Shown: in pieces, positions 45,347 to 54,421 of the stretch
Numbering within the stretch: the stretch's first letter is position 1
Layout of the letters: the number at the start of each line of letters is the position of its first letter
Source of the DNA: Prorocentrum cordatum
Taxonomy: Eukaryota > Sar > Dinophyceae > Prorocentrales > Prorocentraceae
Length of the DNA stretch: 64,000 bases
Direction: 5' to 3'
Assembly (NCBI GenBank): GCA_963575745.1
Contig: CAUYUJ010019604.1
Span: 721,170 to 785,169, forward strand
Program-made: the position numbers and the translations under genes
The notes under the pieces: generated by a model
What the model saw: only the letters and a program-made list of their open reading frames with translations
Databases searched by the model: none
Told to the model about the DNA's origin: nothing

Positions 45347-46093
45347 ATGGCCCAGACCTCTACTTGGCAGGGGCAGTTGGTCACCCAACAGTTGGCCACC
45401 GTCGAGTCGACGGTGCACACAAGGCGGTGGGTATGGTTCGACGAGTGGCGCACGTGGGCGCCAATATTCTTCCCTGTTGCCATGCAGGGCGATTGGCCGA
45501 TGTTCCCGCAGGTGTCTCAGGTCAAGCAGGAGCTCCTCAAGTCATGGAGCTACCTCGGCGTCGCGTTCAAGGACTCGGACAGTGCCGCGATCAAGGTGTT
45601 CAGCACCTACAGGACGGAGGATTCGGTGGCGCTCAACGAGGACCCGACGCCTCATCGGGAGCTCCCAGACGAGTGGTTTGTCAACGAGAAGACCGCCCTG
45701 ATCGTTGCCGTCGAATGGGAATGCGCCATGAAAGCCTGCAACTTCAAGATCAACGACCCGAACGTGGACGGCCACAACGTCGGCAGCAACTCGAAGCAGA
45801 ACATCTCGAGCGGCCGCGGCCCACGCGGCAGCATGGGCGACAAGAAGGACAAGAAGGACAAGATACCGGCCTCGAAGGACAAGATGCAGCCAATGCAGCC
45901 CCAGTCCCAGTCCAAGAAGGACTTCGAGGACGCGTACGGCAAGGGGTACAAGGCAGGGTTCATTGACGGCCGCGAGGCTGCGCGCGCCGAGGCCTTCGCC
46001 GAGGCCGTAGCTGCAGCGGTCTCAGAGTCGAGTCCGGGCGACACCACCGAATCGTCCTGGGCCAAGGCGGGTAGTTCCCTCGAGTCCCGCTAG
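45347..46093 (+). CDS. unrecognised 248-aa protein, Lys-rich middle
   Basis: Complete frame from ATG 45347 to TAG 46091. Residues 1-145 are globular-looking with Trp/Phe clusters (RRWVWFDEWRTW, PDEWFVNEK). 160-190 is a DKKDKKDK charged tract, and 195-235 is Ala/Glu-rich and helical (AARAEAFAEAVAAAV). The tail is Ser-rich. There is no signal peptide or membrane segment. Codon use is GC3-rich like the Copia and methyltransferase genes, which supports real coding. The gene sits between two ~320-bp direct repeats. No family recognised. Confidence 0.55.
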   Translation: MAQTSTWQGQLVTQQLATVESTVHTRRWVWFDEWRTWAPIFFPVAMQGDWPMFPQVSQVKQELLKSWSYLGVAFKDSDSAAIKVFSTYRTEDSVALNEDPTPHRELPDEWFVNEKTALIVAVEWECAMKACNFKINDPNVDGHNVGSNSKQNISSGRGPRGSMGDKKDKKDKIPASKDKMQPMQPQSQSKKDFEDAYGKGYKAGFIDGREAARAEAFAEAVAAAVSESSPGDTTESSWAKAGSSLESR

Positions 46094-46233
46094 CCGCTAG
46101 CCGCCACGAGGGGTGGCCATGCATGTTCTGGTTTGCTCTTCGGCCTGTTTGGCCGCGAAACGACAGATAAGCGAACGGGAGGTGTTTGGAAACACCGCAG
46201 AAAAGAATGCCTCACGCTGCTTGGACACACTGG

Positions 46234-46567
46234 AGATACGCTCACACTCAGACGACCGTATCGTGCCCAGGCTCACTCACACTCAGACGTGCTTCCAGTC
46301 ATCATCAATCATACACAGACCCACTCAGTCACTGACCTGTTGGCTCACTCACACTCACAGTATACTCACATACATATATATATATATATAGAAAAACACT
46401 CGTGTACGCTCACGCTCAGACTAACTGCCGTTCAGATCCACTCACGCTCAGTTTCACGCAGACTCGCAGATCGTGATGATGTGTCGAGCGAGGCGCTGGT
46501 TTCAACGGCCCAAGGAGGAGCCACCCAAGGTCTTAGCAGTGATCAGTTCTCTTTCGGTCTGCCAAGT
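46234..46567 (+). repeat. direct repeat, copy 2 (right of 248-aa gene)
   Basis: Second copy of the 44800-45121 segment in the same orientation, starting 141 nt after the gene's stop. The internal alternating TA tract is longer here (ACATATATATATATATATAG). The pair could be LTR-like, the scar of a segmental duplication, or two insertions of one short repeat. Confidence 0.85.
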
Positions 46568-46786
46568 ACACCACCCAGCTCTCTATTCAAATTGGCCACG
46601 CGCTCGGCTATTATTGGTCTCGCGATCGCAAAAGATGCGCGAATGGGGATAGAGAAGCGCCGCGTGGGGGGGGGAAACGGCAAGACGAGCATAATACACA
46701 TATGCGCACAACAAAAATCAGGAAGGCTCGAAACACCAGCACGACATGCGATTATCAACCAAAAACGAACAAATACGTTTTCAATG

Positions 46787-47250
46787 CGAAATCAAAGAGA
46801 AAACAGTGAACATACACAAAAAACATTAAAAACATGAAATCCATGAAAAAAACGCAAAAAAAACAGAAGCATGAAAAATGCAAAAAAGTTCAAAAATAAC
46901 ATCAAAACTAACAAAAAGCAGCAGAAAACCACAGGTGTCCACAGATTCGCGTCTGGGGCCACTTGGACCACTTTGGGGCCCTCCGCGGTTCTCCCCGGTT
47001 CTCCCCGGTACCTCCCCGGTACCTCCCCGGTTCTCCCCGGTTCTCCCCGGTTCTCCCCGCAACGTTTTGGCACCCCAAAGCCCTATGGACGTAATCTGTG
47101 GCCACCTGTGTGTTTTTGTGTTTTTTTGTTGTTTTAGTGTTTTTTTTGATGTGTTTAGTGTTTTTTTGGATTTTTTAGTTTTTTTCAGAAAATGAAGCTT
47201 TTTTTCGTTTATTTTCGATTTGCCAGCGTTTTTTAAAAGAAAATGATGAC
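46787..47250. repeat. foldback repeat with A-rich and T-rich arms
   Basis: The left arm (46787-46985) is A-rich and ends CACAGGTGTCCACAGATT (46930-46947). The right arm (47060-47250) is T-rich and contains AATCTGTGGCCACCTGTG (47093-47110), the reverse complement with one mismatch. The CTTTGGGGCC and GGCACCCCAAAG words are also mirrored. The loop holds the 10-bp tandem repeat GGTTCTCCCC (46985-47058). Overall shape is that of a MITE-like hairpin; no target duplication was identified. Confidence 0.7.
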
Positions 47251-47439
47251 AAAGTGTGATTCTGTAGTTCGTGGCAGGCATTACGCTCTAATCGGCTTGG
47301 CTTCATAAGTTTGTCCGTTTTCTAATGTGTTAAGTTGCGCCATGCAGCCAACGCGTCAAAATCGCCTGTGGATGTCGCTTCCAGCTGTTGACGCGGCCGT
47401 TTGGAACGTGGGCATGCACGAAGGAAGGTGCGGGGCCTC

Positions 47440-47450
47440 GCGTGCGTGAA

Positions 47451-47489
<39 letters not shown>

Positions 47490-47608
47490 GTGTGCGTGTG
47501 TGTGTGTGTGATGGTGCTGATGATGGTGGTGATGGTGGTGGTGGTGGTGGTGGTGTGTGTGTGTGTGTGTGTGTGCGTGTGCGTGTGCGTGTGCGTGTGC
47601 GTGTGCGT

Positions 47609-47641
<33 letters not shown>

Positions 47642-47675
47642 GGAGGAGAGAGAGAGGAGAGAGAGCAGAGAGAGA

Positions 47676-47708
<33 letters not shown>

Positions 47709-47745
47709 GGAGAGAAGGAGAGAGCGTGTGTGTGAGTGAGAGACG
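47440..47745 (+). repeat. (GT)n, (GGT)n, (GTGTGC)n and (GA)n block
   Basis: Consecutive pure microsatellites: TG dinucleotides, GGT trinucleotides, GTGTGC hexamers, then AG dinucleotides. Confidence 0.95.
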
Positions 47746-48870
47746 GGGGGGGGGGGGGGGGGAGGGTGGTGGTGCGGCGGCGGCGGTGGTAGTGGTGGCT
47801 GTGCCTGTGTGCGTGGTGCTTTTGTGGTGGCGGTGGTGGTGTATGGTGGGATGTGGTGGTGGTGGTGTTGTGTGTGCGCGTGGGTCGAGTGGTGGTGGTG
47901 GGGTGGAATGGGTGGGTGGGCGGGTGTGGTGTGTGTGGGTGTGGGTGGTGCGGGGGGGGGAGGAGTGAGAGAGAGAGAGAAGAGAGAGAGTTGTGTGTTT
48001 GTGTGTGTGGTGTATTTGTGTGTGGTCGTGGTGATGGTGGATGGTGGTGGTGTTGGTGGTAGTGGTGGTGGTTGTGTGTTTCTGTGTGTGGTGGTGGTGG
48101 GGGGGGTTGGTGGGGGGGTGGAGATGGAGAGGGGCGAGGGGGGTTGGGCGAGGGGGGAAGGGAGGGGGTGGGGTTGGGGGACGGGGGGTGGGGGGGAGGG
48201 GGGGGGGTGGGGGTGGGTGGAGGGGAAGGAGAGGGGAGAGGGGGGCGGGGGGGGGAGGGGAGGGGGAGAGGGCGGTGGGGTGGAATGGGTGGGGGGGCAA
48301 CGAGTGGGTGGAGCAGTGGGGGGAGGGGGGGAGAGGGGGACGGGGGAGGAGGGATGGGGGGGGTGGTTGGTAGGGGGGCGGGAGGGGGGGGGGAGGGGGG
48401 GAGGTGGAGGAGAAGGTGAGGGGGGTAGAGGAGGGGGGGGGGGGAGGGGGGCGGTTTGTGGGGGTGGTGGTGCGTGAGTGTATGAATGGGTGGGGTTGAA
48501 GGACGAGAAGGGGGGGAAATGGGGGGGGGGGAGAGGAAAGGGGGAGGGGGGGAATGGGGGGATAGGGGGTGGGAGGGGGGGGGGGAAGGGGGGAGAGGAG
48601 GGGGGGGGGGGGAGAGGGGGGGGGGGGGTGAAGGGGAGTGATGGACGGGGGGGAGGGGGGAGGACGTCGTGGTGGTTGGTGGTGGTGGTGTGCATGTTGT
48701 TGCTGCTGTTGTTGTTGTTGGTGGGGTGGTGGCGGTGGTGGGGGTGGGGTGGGTGGGTGCGTGGGGTTGGGTGGGTGGGTGAGTGGTTGGAGGGAGAGGG
48801 GGGGGGGGAGGGGATGGGGTTGGGGTGGTGGTGCGTGGGTGGGCGGGCGCGGGGGGTGCACGCCGCCACT
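47746..48870 (+). repeat. G-rich low-complexity tract, ~1.1 kb
   Basis: Plus strand is almost only G with T and A: GGTGGT early, GGGGGGAGG and GGGGTGGG later, many runs of 6-18 Gs. Long Pro/Ser/Thr frames on the minus strand are artefacts. Run lengths are likely to be poorly assembled. Confidence 0.95.
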
Positions 48871-48944
48871 TGCTGTATCTTCGGCGTGTACATCGCAGTT
48901 GTGAGTAGTGCAGGCTGCAGGTGTGAATGCCGTGGAGGAGGGGG

Positions 48945-49135
48945 GGGGGAATCGCATGCGAACTTTGCCACTGGGGCCTTCGGTGGAACTCCCTATGGGG
49001 CCGCGAACCGTGTGAGGGGTGCGCCGACATGGGGGTGGAACCGCGTGCGAACTTTGCCGCGAGGCCCTTCGGTGGAACTCCCTATGGGGGCACGAACCGT
49101 GTGCGAGGGGTGCGCCGAAGTGGGGTGATGGTGCG
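48945..49135 (+). repeat. two tandem ~80-bp units, also present inverted nearby
   Basis: Each unit holds GCGAACTTTGCC, a GGCCTTCGGTGGAACTCC block, CTATGGGG, CGAACCGTG and GGGGTGCGCCG. The reverse complement of the same two-unit block lies at 50220-50365. A shorter inverted fragment is at 49455-49540. Confidence 0.8.
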
Positions 49136-49675
49136 TGTGTGTGTGCGAGACCATTCTGGACATTGTGCTGGGCCTGCGGAGGCCTCCATGCCGTTTGCGC
49201 CCCCCGCGGCGGGGCCTCCGCGGAGGCTTCGGAGACCACCCCTCCCCAGACGACGAGAATCGAGGTTTGGGGAACTCCCCCCCTGACCGTTCTGGGTATT
49301 TGTCGGGCCTCCGCGGGGCGTCCGCGGGGACCTGCCTGCGGGGACTCCCTGAAACCCGTTAACCCCACCCATTAACCCGCGAAATCAATTAACACATTAA
49401 CGCGTTACAATGATGTTACACTTAAACAGCAGTGACCCGTTAAACCATTGGGAGCCTGGCCCCATATAGAGCTCCGCTCCGCCGAAGGCCCCTCCCCCCC
49501 ATATTTCGGCGCACCCTGCGCTTCGTGGACCCATGGGGAGCTCCCCTCGGCCCTTCTTGCCTCCTCTCCTCCCTCAGTCCGTAGCCACGATCTGCGCTCA
49601 TGCAACATTCCGCCAGAAACGAAGAGACATCCAGCCTACCGCGCGGTGGTGCCGTGGCCGTGGTGCAGTGGTGCA

Positions 49676-49951
49676 ATGCCCTTTAAGAAAAGGGTGAAGC
49701 CAGCTTTCATCATGAAGTGCAGCCCCGTCATGCGAAAGCGATTCCTCAAATTGATGAAGACGATCGACGTGCTGAAGACGAAATGCTGGCGGCAATCTGT
49801 GAGACTTCGTCTATACAAGAGCCGCGCGATGACGATCAAGACAGCCGTGGACGCCGCCCTTGAGTCCGACAAGTTGAACCGTGAGTGGGACGAGGGTCAC
49901 ATCAAGGATATGGAGGATAATATGAAGACTGACGACTCACAGTCGGATTGA
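49676..49951 (+). CDS. small basic protein (91 aa), unknown
   Basis: ATG 49676 (MPFKKRVKP) to TGA. The N-terminal 55 residues are strongly basic and helical-looking (RKRFLKLMKTIDVLK). The C-terminal 25 are acidic (DEGHIKDMEDN, DDSQSD). This basic-to-acidic polarity and GC3-rich codons suggest a real small nuclear or RNA-associated protein, but no family is recognised. An overlapping longer frame starts upstream without ATG. Confidence 0.4.
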   Translation: MPFKKRVKPAFIMKCSPVMRKRFLKLMKTIDVLKTKCWRQSVRLRLYKSRAMTIKTAVDAALESDKLNREWDEGHIKDMEDNMKTDDSQSD

Positions 49952-50009
49952 AGCTTCTCGTTGCTCTGTTCTGCTCCGCTTTGCTCTGTAGCCTGTAGCC
50001 TATTCGATC

Positions 50010-50150
50010 TGGTGCGAAGGTTGTGTAGAGGAATCGGTGCGAGGGCTGTGTAGAGACTAAACAATCGGTGCGAAGGCTGTGTAGAGGAAAACAACCCTCG
50101 GTGCGAAGGCTTTGCTAGACAATCGGTGCGAAGGCTGTTTAGAGGAACGC
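50010..50150 (+). repeat. tandem GGTGCGAAGGCTGTGTAGAG units, about 5 copies
   Basis: Units of about 28-36 bp with core GGTGCGAAGGCTGTGTAGAG, decaying towards the ends (GGTGCGAGGGCTGTGTAG, GGTGCGAAGGCTTTGC). Confidence 0.85.
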
Positions 50151-50219
50151 GATCCTCCTCCATCATCACAATCATAATCATCAAACTCATTATCGTCATC
50201 ATCATCGCCGTCATCATCA

Positions 50220-50365
50220 TCGCGGGCCTCCCACCGAAGGCCCCAGCGGCAAAGTTCGCACGCTGTTCCACCCCAATGACGGCGCACCCCTTACACGGTT
50301 CGTGGCCCCATAGTGAACTCCAGCGAAGGCCCCAGTGGCAAAATCCGCATGCGATCCCACACACA
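50220..50365 (-). repeat. inverted copy of the 48945-49135 repeat
   Basis: Reverse complement of the two-unit block at 48945-49135 (GGCAAAGTTCGCACGC, GGCGCACCCC, ACGGTTCGTGGCCCCATAG). It is followed by a CA repeat (50358-50398), just as the plus-strand copy is followed by GTGTGTGTGCG. Confidence 0.8.
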
Positions 50366-50564
50366 CACATACACACACGCACACACACACACACACCTCC
50401 GGCCTCCCTCAGCCCTCCCTGATGAGGGGCGGGGGGAGGGCAGCGGCTGCGGGAGGAGAAGGCAACGTGGGGCGCTGTCTCTTCAAAACGAGGACCCAAC
50501 GCCACAGGACGGCATCCCTCCTCCTCTCCTCCTCCTCCTTTTCCTCCTCATCCTCCTCCACCTC

Positions 50565-50584
50565 CCGCAGGCGTTTGACTCAAC
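50565..50584 (+). other. spliced-leader-like site after a TCC tract
   Basis: CCGCAGGCGTTTGACTCAAC matches about 15 leader positions. It directly follows a long TCC pyrimidine tract (50520-50563) ending in AG, so it could equally be a trans-splice acceptor. It lies about 80 nt before ATG 50666. Confidence 0.35.
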
Positions 50585-50665
50585 GCCTTGCTGCGTGGCC
50601 TTCAGGGGGCACCCAGCCTACGGAGGAGCCCGTGCGCCACGTTGTGTGGCCCACGATTGCAGCCA

Positions 50666-51394
50666 ATGCAACAGTTGGACCAGGCCACCGCCATGCATCT
50701 GCAGCAGGGATTATGTGAGTGTTTCTATTGTGGCGCTGCTGGTCACACCACGTCGTTGAGGGGCTGCCCGCATCTCTTTGGGCAACGCCTACTCTATCGA
50801 GCTATGCCGAGGGCGCAGGCCGACCAGCTCCAACGTGGCAGCGCCTACCACAGGCTGCAGGACGACGAGGCCCACGATCTGACAGCCTTCGAGCATGTGA
50901 GTTTCGGCAACGTGCGAGTGCGTTCTCGGTACTTCAGTGCGTCCGTCGAGCTGGACCCAGCCATCTTCTGGACCACTTGCATCGTCCAGAACGGCCGCAC
51001 AGTTCGATCCCGTGGTCACAATTGGGATCAGATTGGTATTGCCCTGCTGGATCGCGCGCACGTCACAGTGCAGTATGATGTCAGCAACTCCTACCAGTGC
51101 TGCATTCACAACCTGAACACGGAGATAATGGCGATGGAGGCTGGCGGCAGGTGCTACACTGACACACGTGTATGGCGATTGGCCACAAGCAACGGTGAAG
51201 TGATCCTCTCGCGGATCGAGCCTGAGGCGCTATTGGCATACCGCACTGTCGAGGAGCTCTGCCTATGGGGACTGGACGTCCCATCACGCAATCAGAGGAA
51301 CCAGCAGCTGGACAGGTGGCTGTTGTACGACATGTGGGCCGCTCGTTCGCGGTATGGCTTCATCGCGAGTTGTCCGCATTGGTTGCCACGGTAG
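50666..51394 (+). CDS. zinc-knuckle-like protein (242 aa), unknown function
   Basis: ATG chosen at 50666; the frame is open further upstream without an ATG, and 50693 is an alternative. Residues 19-34 form a CxxC-x4-H-x6-C site (CFYCGAAGHTTSLRGC), close to but longer than the CCHC knuckle of retroelement Gag and RNA-binding proteins. The remainder is globular with many Trp, Tyr and Arg (DPAIFWTTC, RVWRLATSNGEVILSR, DRWLLYDMWAARSR). No catalytic motif recognised. Same strand as the methyltransferase-like gene 660 nt downstream. Confidence 0.5.
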   Translation: MQQLDQATAMHLQQGLCECFYCGAAGHTTSLRGCPHLFGQRLLYRAMPRAQADQLQRGSAYHRLQDDEAHDLTAFEHVSFGNVRVRSRYFSASVELDPAIFWTTCIVQNGRTVRSRGHNWDQIGIALLDRAHVTVQYDVSNSYQCCIHNLNTEIMAMEAGGRCYTDTRVWRLATSNGEVILSRIEPEALLAYRTVEELCLWGLDVPSRNQRNQQLDRWLLYDMWAARSRYGFIASCPHWLPR

Positions 51395-51977
51395 GCTTTC
51401 AAGTGAGGTTCTTTGCAGCGGAATGGTTCAGAGCGACTTGGATGACAAGGCCCAGTGCCCAATGTACTGATCGTCTGATGTCGTTACTATTTTCATTAGC
51501 CGAATTTGCCATCGCACAGCCGTGTGATAGAATCGGCCCACGGCCCACGCGGCCCACGCGCCGGACCAGCGGATGGCGGCCCGCAGTGCGCCGCAGGCCG
51601 CAGGACTCTTCCGACTCCTCCTCCTCTCTCGTCGCTGCAGCTGGCCTGGCTGGGACGCAACTCGAAAGACTGGGGACTGGGCCCCTGGGCCCTCTTTTCT
51701 TCCTTGTCGCCGCGGCTGGCCCCGCTGGACGCAGCTCGAAGAACTGGGGCCCAGTTCTTCGCTGCAGGCTGGTCCAGCCATAGGGACCGCATGAACCCAT
51801 CGGATCACTGGGAGCCTTTAGAGGTCCATGCGCTCCCAGGGAGCCGTAGGTGTCCAAAGGGGTCCAGTAGGAATCCACAAGCCCATCAGAACCAAACAAT
51901 GAAACAGTCGAACGCCAATATGGTGGTCTTGAGTCAAGCTTGGCACCTCGTCGTTGTCAGCGTCCCTCTCCTCGTGC
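51395..51977. other. intergenic; two ~74-bp imperfect repeats
   Basis: Two imperfect copies of a GC..GCTGGCC..GCTGG..GCA.CTCGAA..ACTGGGG block (about 51636-51680 and 51711-51752). No credible protein frame. Confidence 0.45.
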
Positions 51978-51999
51978 CCGTCATCATTCTCGGTTCAAG
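51978..51999 (+). other. candidate relic spliced leader
   Basis: CCGT, CATT, GG and TCAAG of the leader are kept in order, with one inserted base; about 15 positions match. Located 54 nt before the ATG of the methyltransferase-like gene. Confidence 0.4.
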
Positions 52000-52053
52000 C
52001 GGATTGCTGCACCGTGCTCCGTTGCTTAAGGCCATTGGGGGGTGGCCGCAAGG

Positions 52054-53625
52054 ATGTTATCCACGGAGCAGCCGCCGATGAAACGGTGCCGCGTTGGTGG
52101 CCTGGACCACCAGGAGGTTTTGCAGATGTACGCGGACGGGCCCAGCACGGTGAAGGAGCTTTTCCAGTGGCAAGATTGGGCATACTCTCGTCTGGAATGT
52201 TCAGAGACTGGCCCAGTGCGATTACTTCAACTTCAACGCAACGCAAAGCTGGGTTTCGACGCCGTGTCGTTTTACTCCGGGAAAGGCACTGACGGCACCA
52301 TCATGACTCATCTCAACACGCTCTTCAAGAAGAAATTCAGCATGGACGAAGCGAGTGATTCGTGTAGATCATTGGTTGCGACCGATGCGGACCCCATTTG
52401 CCAGAACATCTTGCTCGGCATGCGGACGGGCGGACGGCAGAGCCAGGGGCAGCCAGGACGACCGATCTACGAGCACGTCTTCGGCGACATCATGACGTTC
52501 ATCGAGCCAGAGCACAGGGACATCATACATCGCATGACTCCTCATGCATGCGCTGACAACGACGTGAAGGAGATGGCCTACCGCGAGATGAAGGACTACT
52601 TAAAGCAGTCTCGGATCGACAAGGTCTTGTTCAACAAGGACCAGCAGGGGGTGCCGACCTGCGTCTGCCATCGACATGGGGCAGCCTGCCCTTGGAGCTG
52701 GACGACAGATAACACGTCAAGGGGCCAACGAATGAAAATCCTGTTTGCTGGGTCGTGTTGCGAAGATTTCGCCCGGCCAGGGAACCGCGACGGCACCTGC
52801 GGCTTCAAGATGATCGTGTGGGAGGTCTTCTTGCAGATCCTCTTGGAACTGAACGTGGACGCCTGCTTCTTTGAGATCTCGGACAATGCCCCAGAGTCCT
52901 TCTACCGCGACGCGTTGGAGCCCGAAGGGTTTAAGATCATGAGCGGCATAATGTCTCCATTCCAGATGGGCTGGCCATGTAAAAGGCCGCGGCGCTTCAC
53001 GTTCGCTTGGAAACCCATCCGCGTTGACTTCTCAGGGTCTTGGCAAGAGTTCCAGGAGGTGTTCTTCACTTGCCCCGTCTTGGACGGTGACTCGATGTTC
53101 ATGGCGTCGGCCAATGACCGCAAGACCTACATCAAGGCGAAGGCCATCTTACGAGGCAATCATTTTGAAGATCATGCAGATATCCCTTTGGAGAATGCGT
53201 TGACGGCCAAGGAGGCCCTGCGCTTGGCATCCGCCAAGGCGCTAGCTCCCGAGAAGAAGGCCATCAGTGGTGCCTGCCTCGCTGATCTCGAGAGGGTTCC
53301 TAAGAGGAGCATGTTGGGCCCATATGTTCCGACGCTTCTCAAGAGTGCTCAGATCGTGAACGTGGCCACGAATGAGCTCATGATCCCTCGCGAGAAGCTG
53401 AGCGTGATGGGCGAGGCTTGCTTCCCCGAACTCGAGAGCAACGACTACCCTTGCTTCATGTGGGAGGCAGCGCGTGAGTGGATCACAGACCACGGGATTT
53501 CGAAAGCTGCAGGCAATGCCTTCCACGTCGTGAACATGGCTGCATTCGTCCTGTACTGCCTGAGCTGCTCGTGCCTGGCCTTCGCGGGAAGGGGGCATTA
53601 CAATCATGAGTGCGAGCGTGTCTGA
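52054..53625 (+). CDS. cytosine-C5 methyltransferase-like protein (523 aa)
   Basis: C5-methyltransferases flip out cytosine and transfer methyl from SAM through a motif-IV Cys. All principal motifs appear in order: I, FYSGKGT (73-79); II, VATDAD (108-113); III, VFGDI (142-146); IV, FAGSCCEDFARPGNRDG (231-247); VI, FFEISDN (272-278, Glu274); VIII, CKRPRRFTFAWK (309-320); IX, PREKLSVMGEACFPE (445-459); X, AAGNAFHVVNMA (485-496). The canonical motif IV is PPCQxxS...G. Here the Pro is replaced by Ser or Cys and Gln by Glu, though Cys235/236 and the spaced Gly remain, so activity is uncertain; a tRNA- or DNA-directed enzyme is possible. ATG 52054 is the first after the leader-like site. Intronless. 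Confidence 0.75.
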   Translation: MLSTEQPPMKRCRVGGLDHQEVLQMYADGPSTVKELFQWQDWAYSRLECSETGPVRLLQLQRNAKLGFDAVSFYSGKGTDGTIMTHLNTLFKKKFSMDEASDSCRSLVATDADPICQNILLGMRTGGRQSQGQPGRPIYEHVFGDIMTFIEPEHRDIIHRMTPHACADNDVKEMAYREMKDYLKQSRIDKVLFNKDQQGVPTCVCHRHGAACPWSWTTDNTSRGQRMKILFAGSCCEDFARPGNRDGTCGFKMIVWEVFLQILLELNVDACFFEISDNAPESFYRDALEPEGFKIMSGIMSPFQMGWPCKRPRRFTFAWKPIRVDFSGSWQEFQEVFFTCPVLDGDSMFMASANDRKTYIKAKAILRGNHFEDHADIPLENALTAKEALRLASAKALAPEKKAISGACLADLERVPKRSMLGPYVPTLLKSAQIVNVATNELMIPREKLSVMGEACFPELESNDYPCFMWEAAREWITDHGISKAAGNAFHVVNMAAFVLYCLSCSCLAFAGRGHYNHECERV

Positions 53626-54286
53626 CAGCATTAGGCTGTCGCGTCTTGCCGCAAGGGAGGGTGGAGAGGAGAAAGGAAGGAGCAGGAGGGGGGTCGTTAT
53701 TTCGCGTTCTTTTTATCTTGGGGTGCCAGTCGATCCGATCTCTACAGAAGAGGTTTGACTGTTGCGGCCACCGACCGCGTTGTGCAGTCATGCTCGGCTG
53801 ATGTCACTGATGATGGCTGGTTCCGCTCTCTCGCTGCTCGCTGCCAAGACACCTCCTCCTCCACGTCCTCCTCCCATTCCATCCTCCTCCTCCAAATCTC
53901 TCTGACTCATCCTTCTTCTCCTCATTTTCCTCCTGCTCCTCCTTTCGTCGTGGAACTCGAGTGTGAGTGTCAGGCTACCCATTGACCGTCACTGACCTAA
54001 GTCCTGGGTGGCACACAGCGTTGTAGGAAAGATATTGAAACTTACAGTTTGGTCGAATGCACATCATATATCTTACGAATGTTGACTTTTCATACGCCTC
54101 GCGAGGCCAGCCAGCGGCCAGCGTGCTACTCCTCGTTCCCAATATCAGCGTGCATCCCTTGGCTCCAATTTAGATGTCAGGCCAGAGCTTAAGGAAACTA
54201 TCTTCGGGCTTGAATCCGAATTGCGTCTAATTGGAAAGGTCGGAATCCCAAAGGTCTTTTGCTACCAGTGTCTCATCCCTCGCTAT
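53626..54286. other. intergenic with paired GGA and TCC tracts
   Basis: A purine GGAGAGG tract (53650-53695) is followed by a TCC tract (53850-53945), then about 340 bp of unique, AT-richer DNA before the next relic leader. No protein-like frame. Confidence 0.5.
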
Positions 54287-54304
54287 CCGTAATCATTTTT
54301 GCTC
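54287..54304 (+). other. relic spliced leader
   Basis: CCGTA, two changed bases, CATTTT, one change, GCTC: 15 of 18 leader positions, then divergence. It is 117 nt upstream of ATG 54422. Confidence 0.6.
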
Positions 54305-54421
54305 GCTTGCAAGCTCGCTACGTCGGGCCGGCCCACCGTGATGGGCGACTCCCGTTGCCCGTCGCATTGAGTTGACTTGTTCGGACCACGCACTCCGAGT
54401 GCCGCACTCCTCCGCCTCGCG

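Noticed and set aside
44800-46567. Genuine LTR retrotransposon between the direct repeats
   Set aside because: The enclosed gene has no Gag, protease, integrase or RT motif, and no target duplication or primer-binding site was seen; kept only as a finding on flanking repeats.
47322-49372. Very long minus-strand open frames (550-670 codons) rich in Pro, Ser, Thr and His
   Set aside because: They are translations of the G-rich, GT and GGT repeats; all three minus frames are open together and none has a domain or normal composition.
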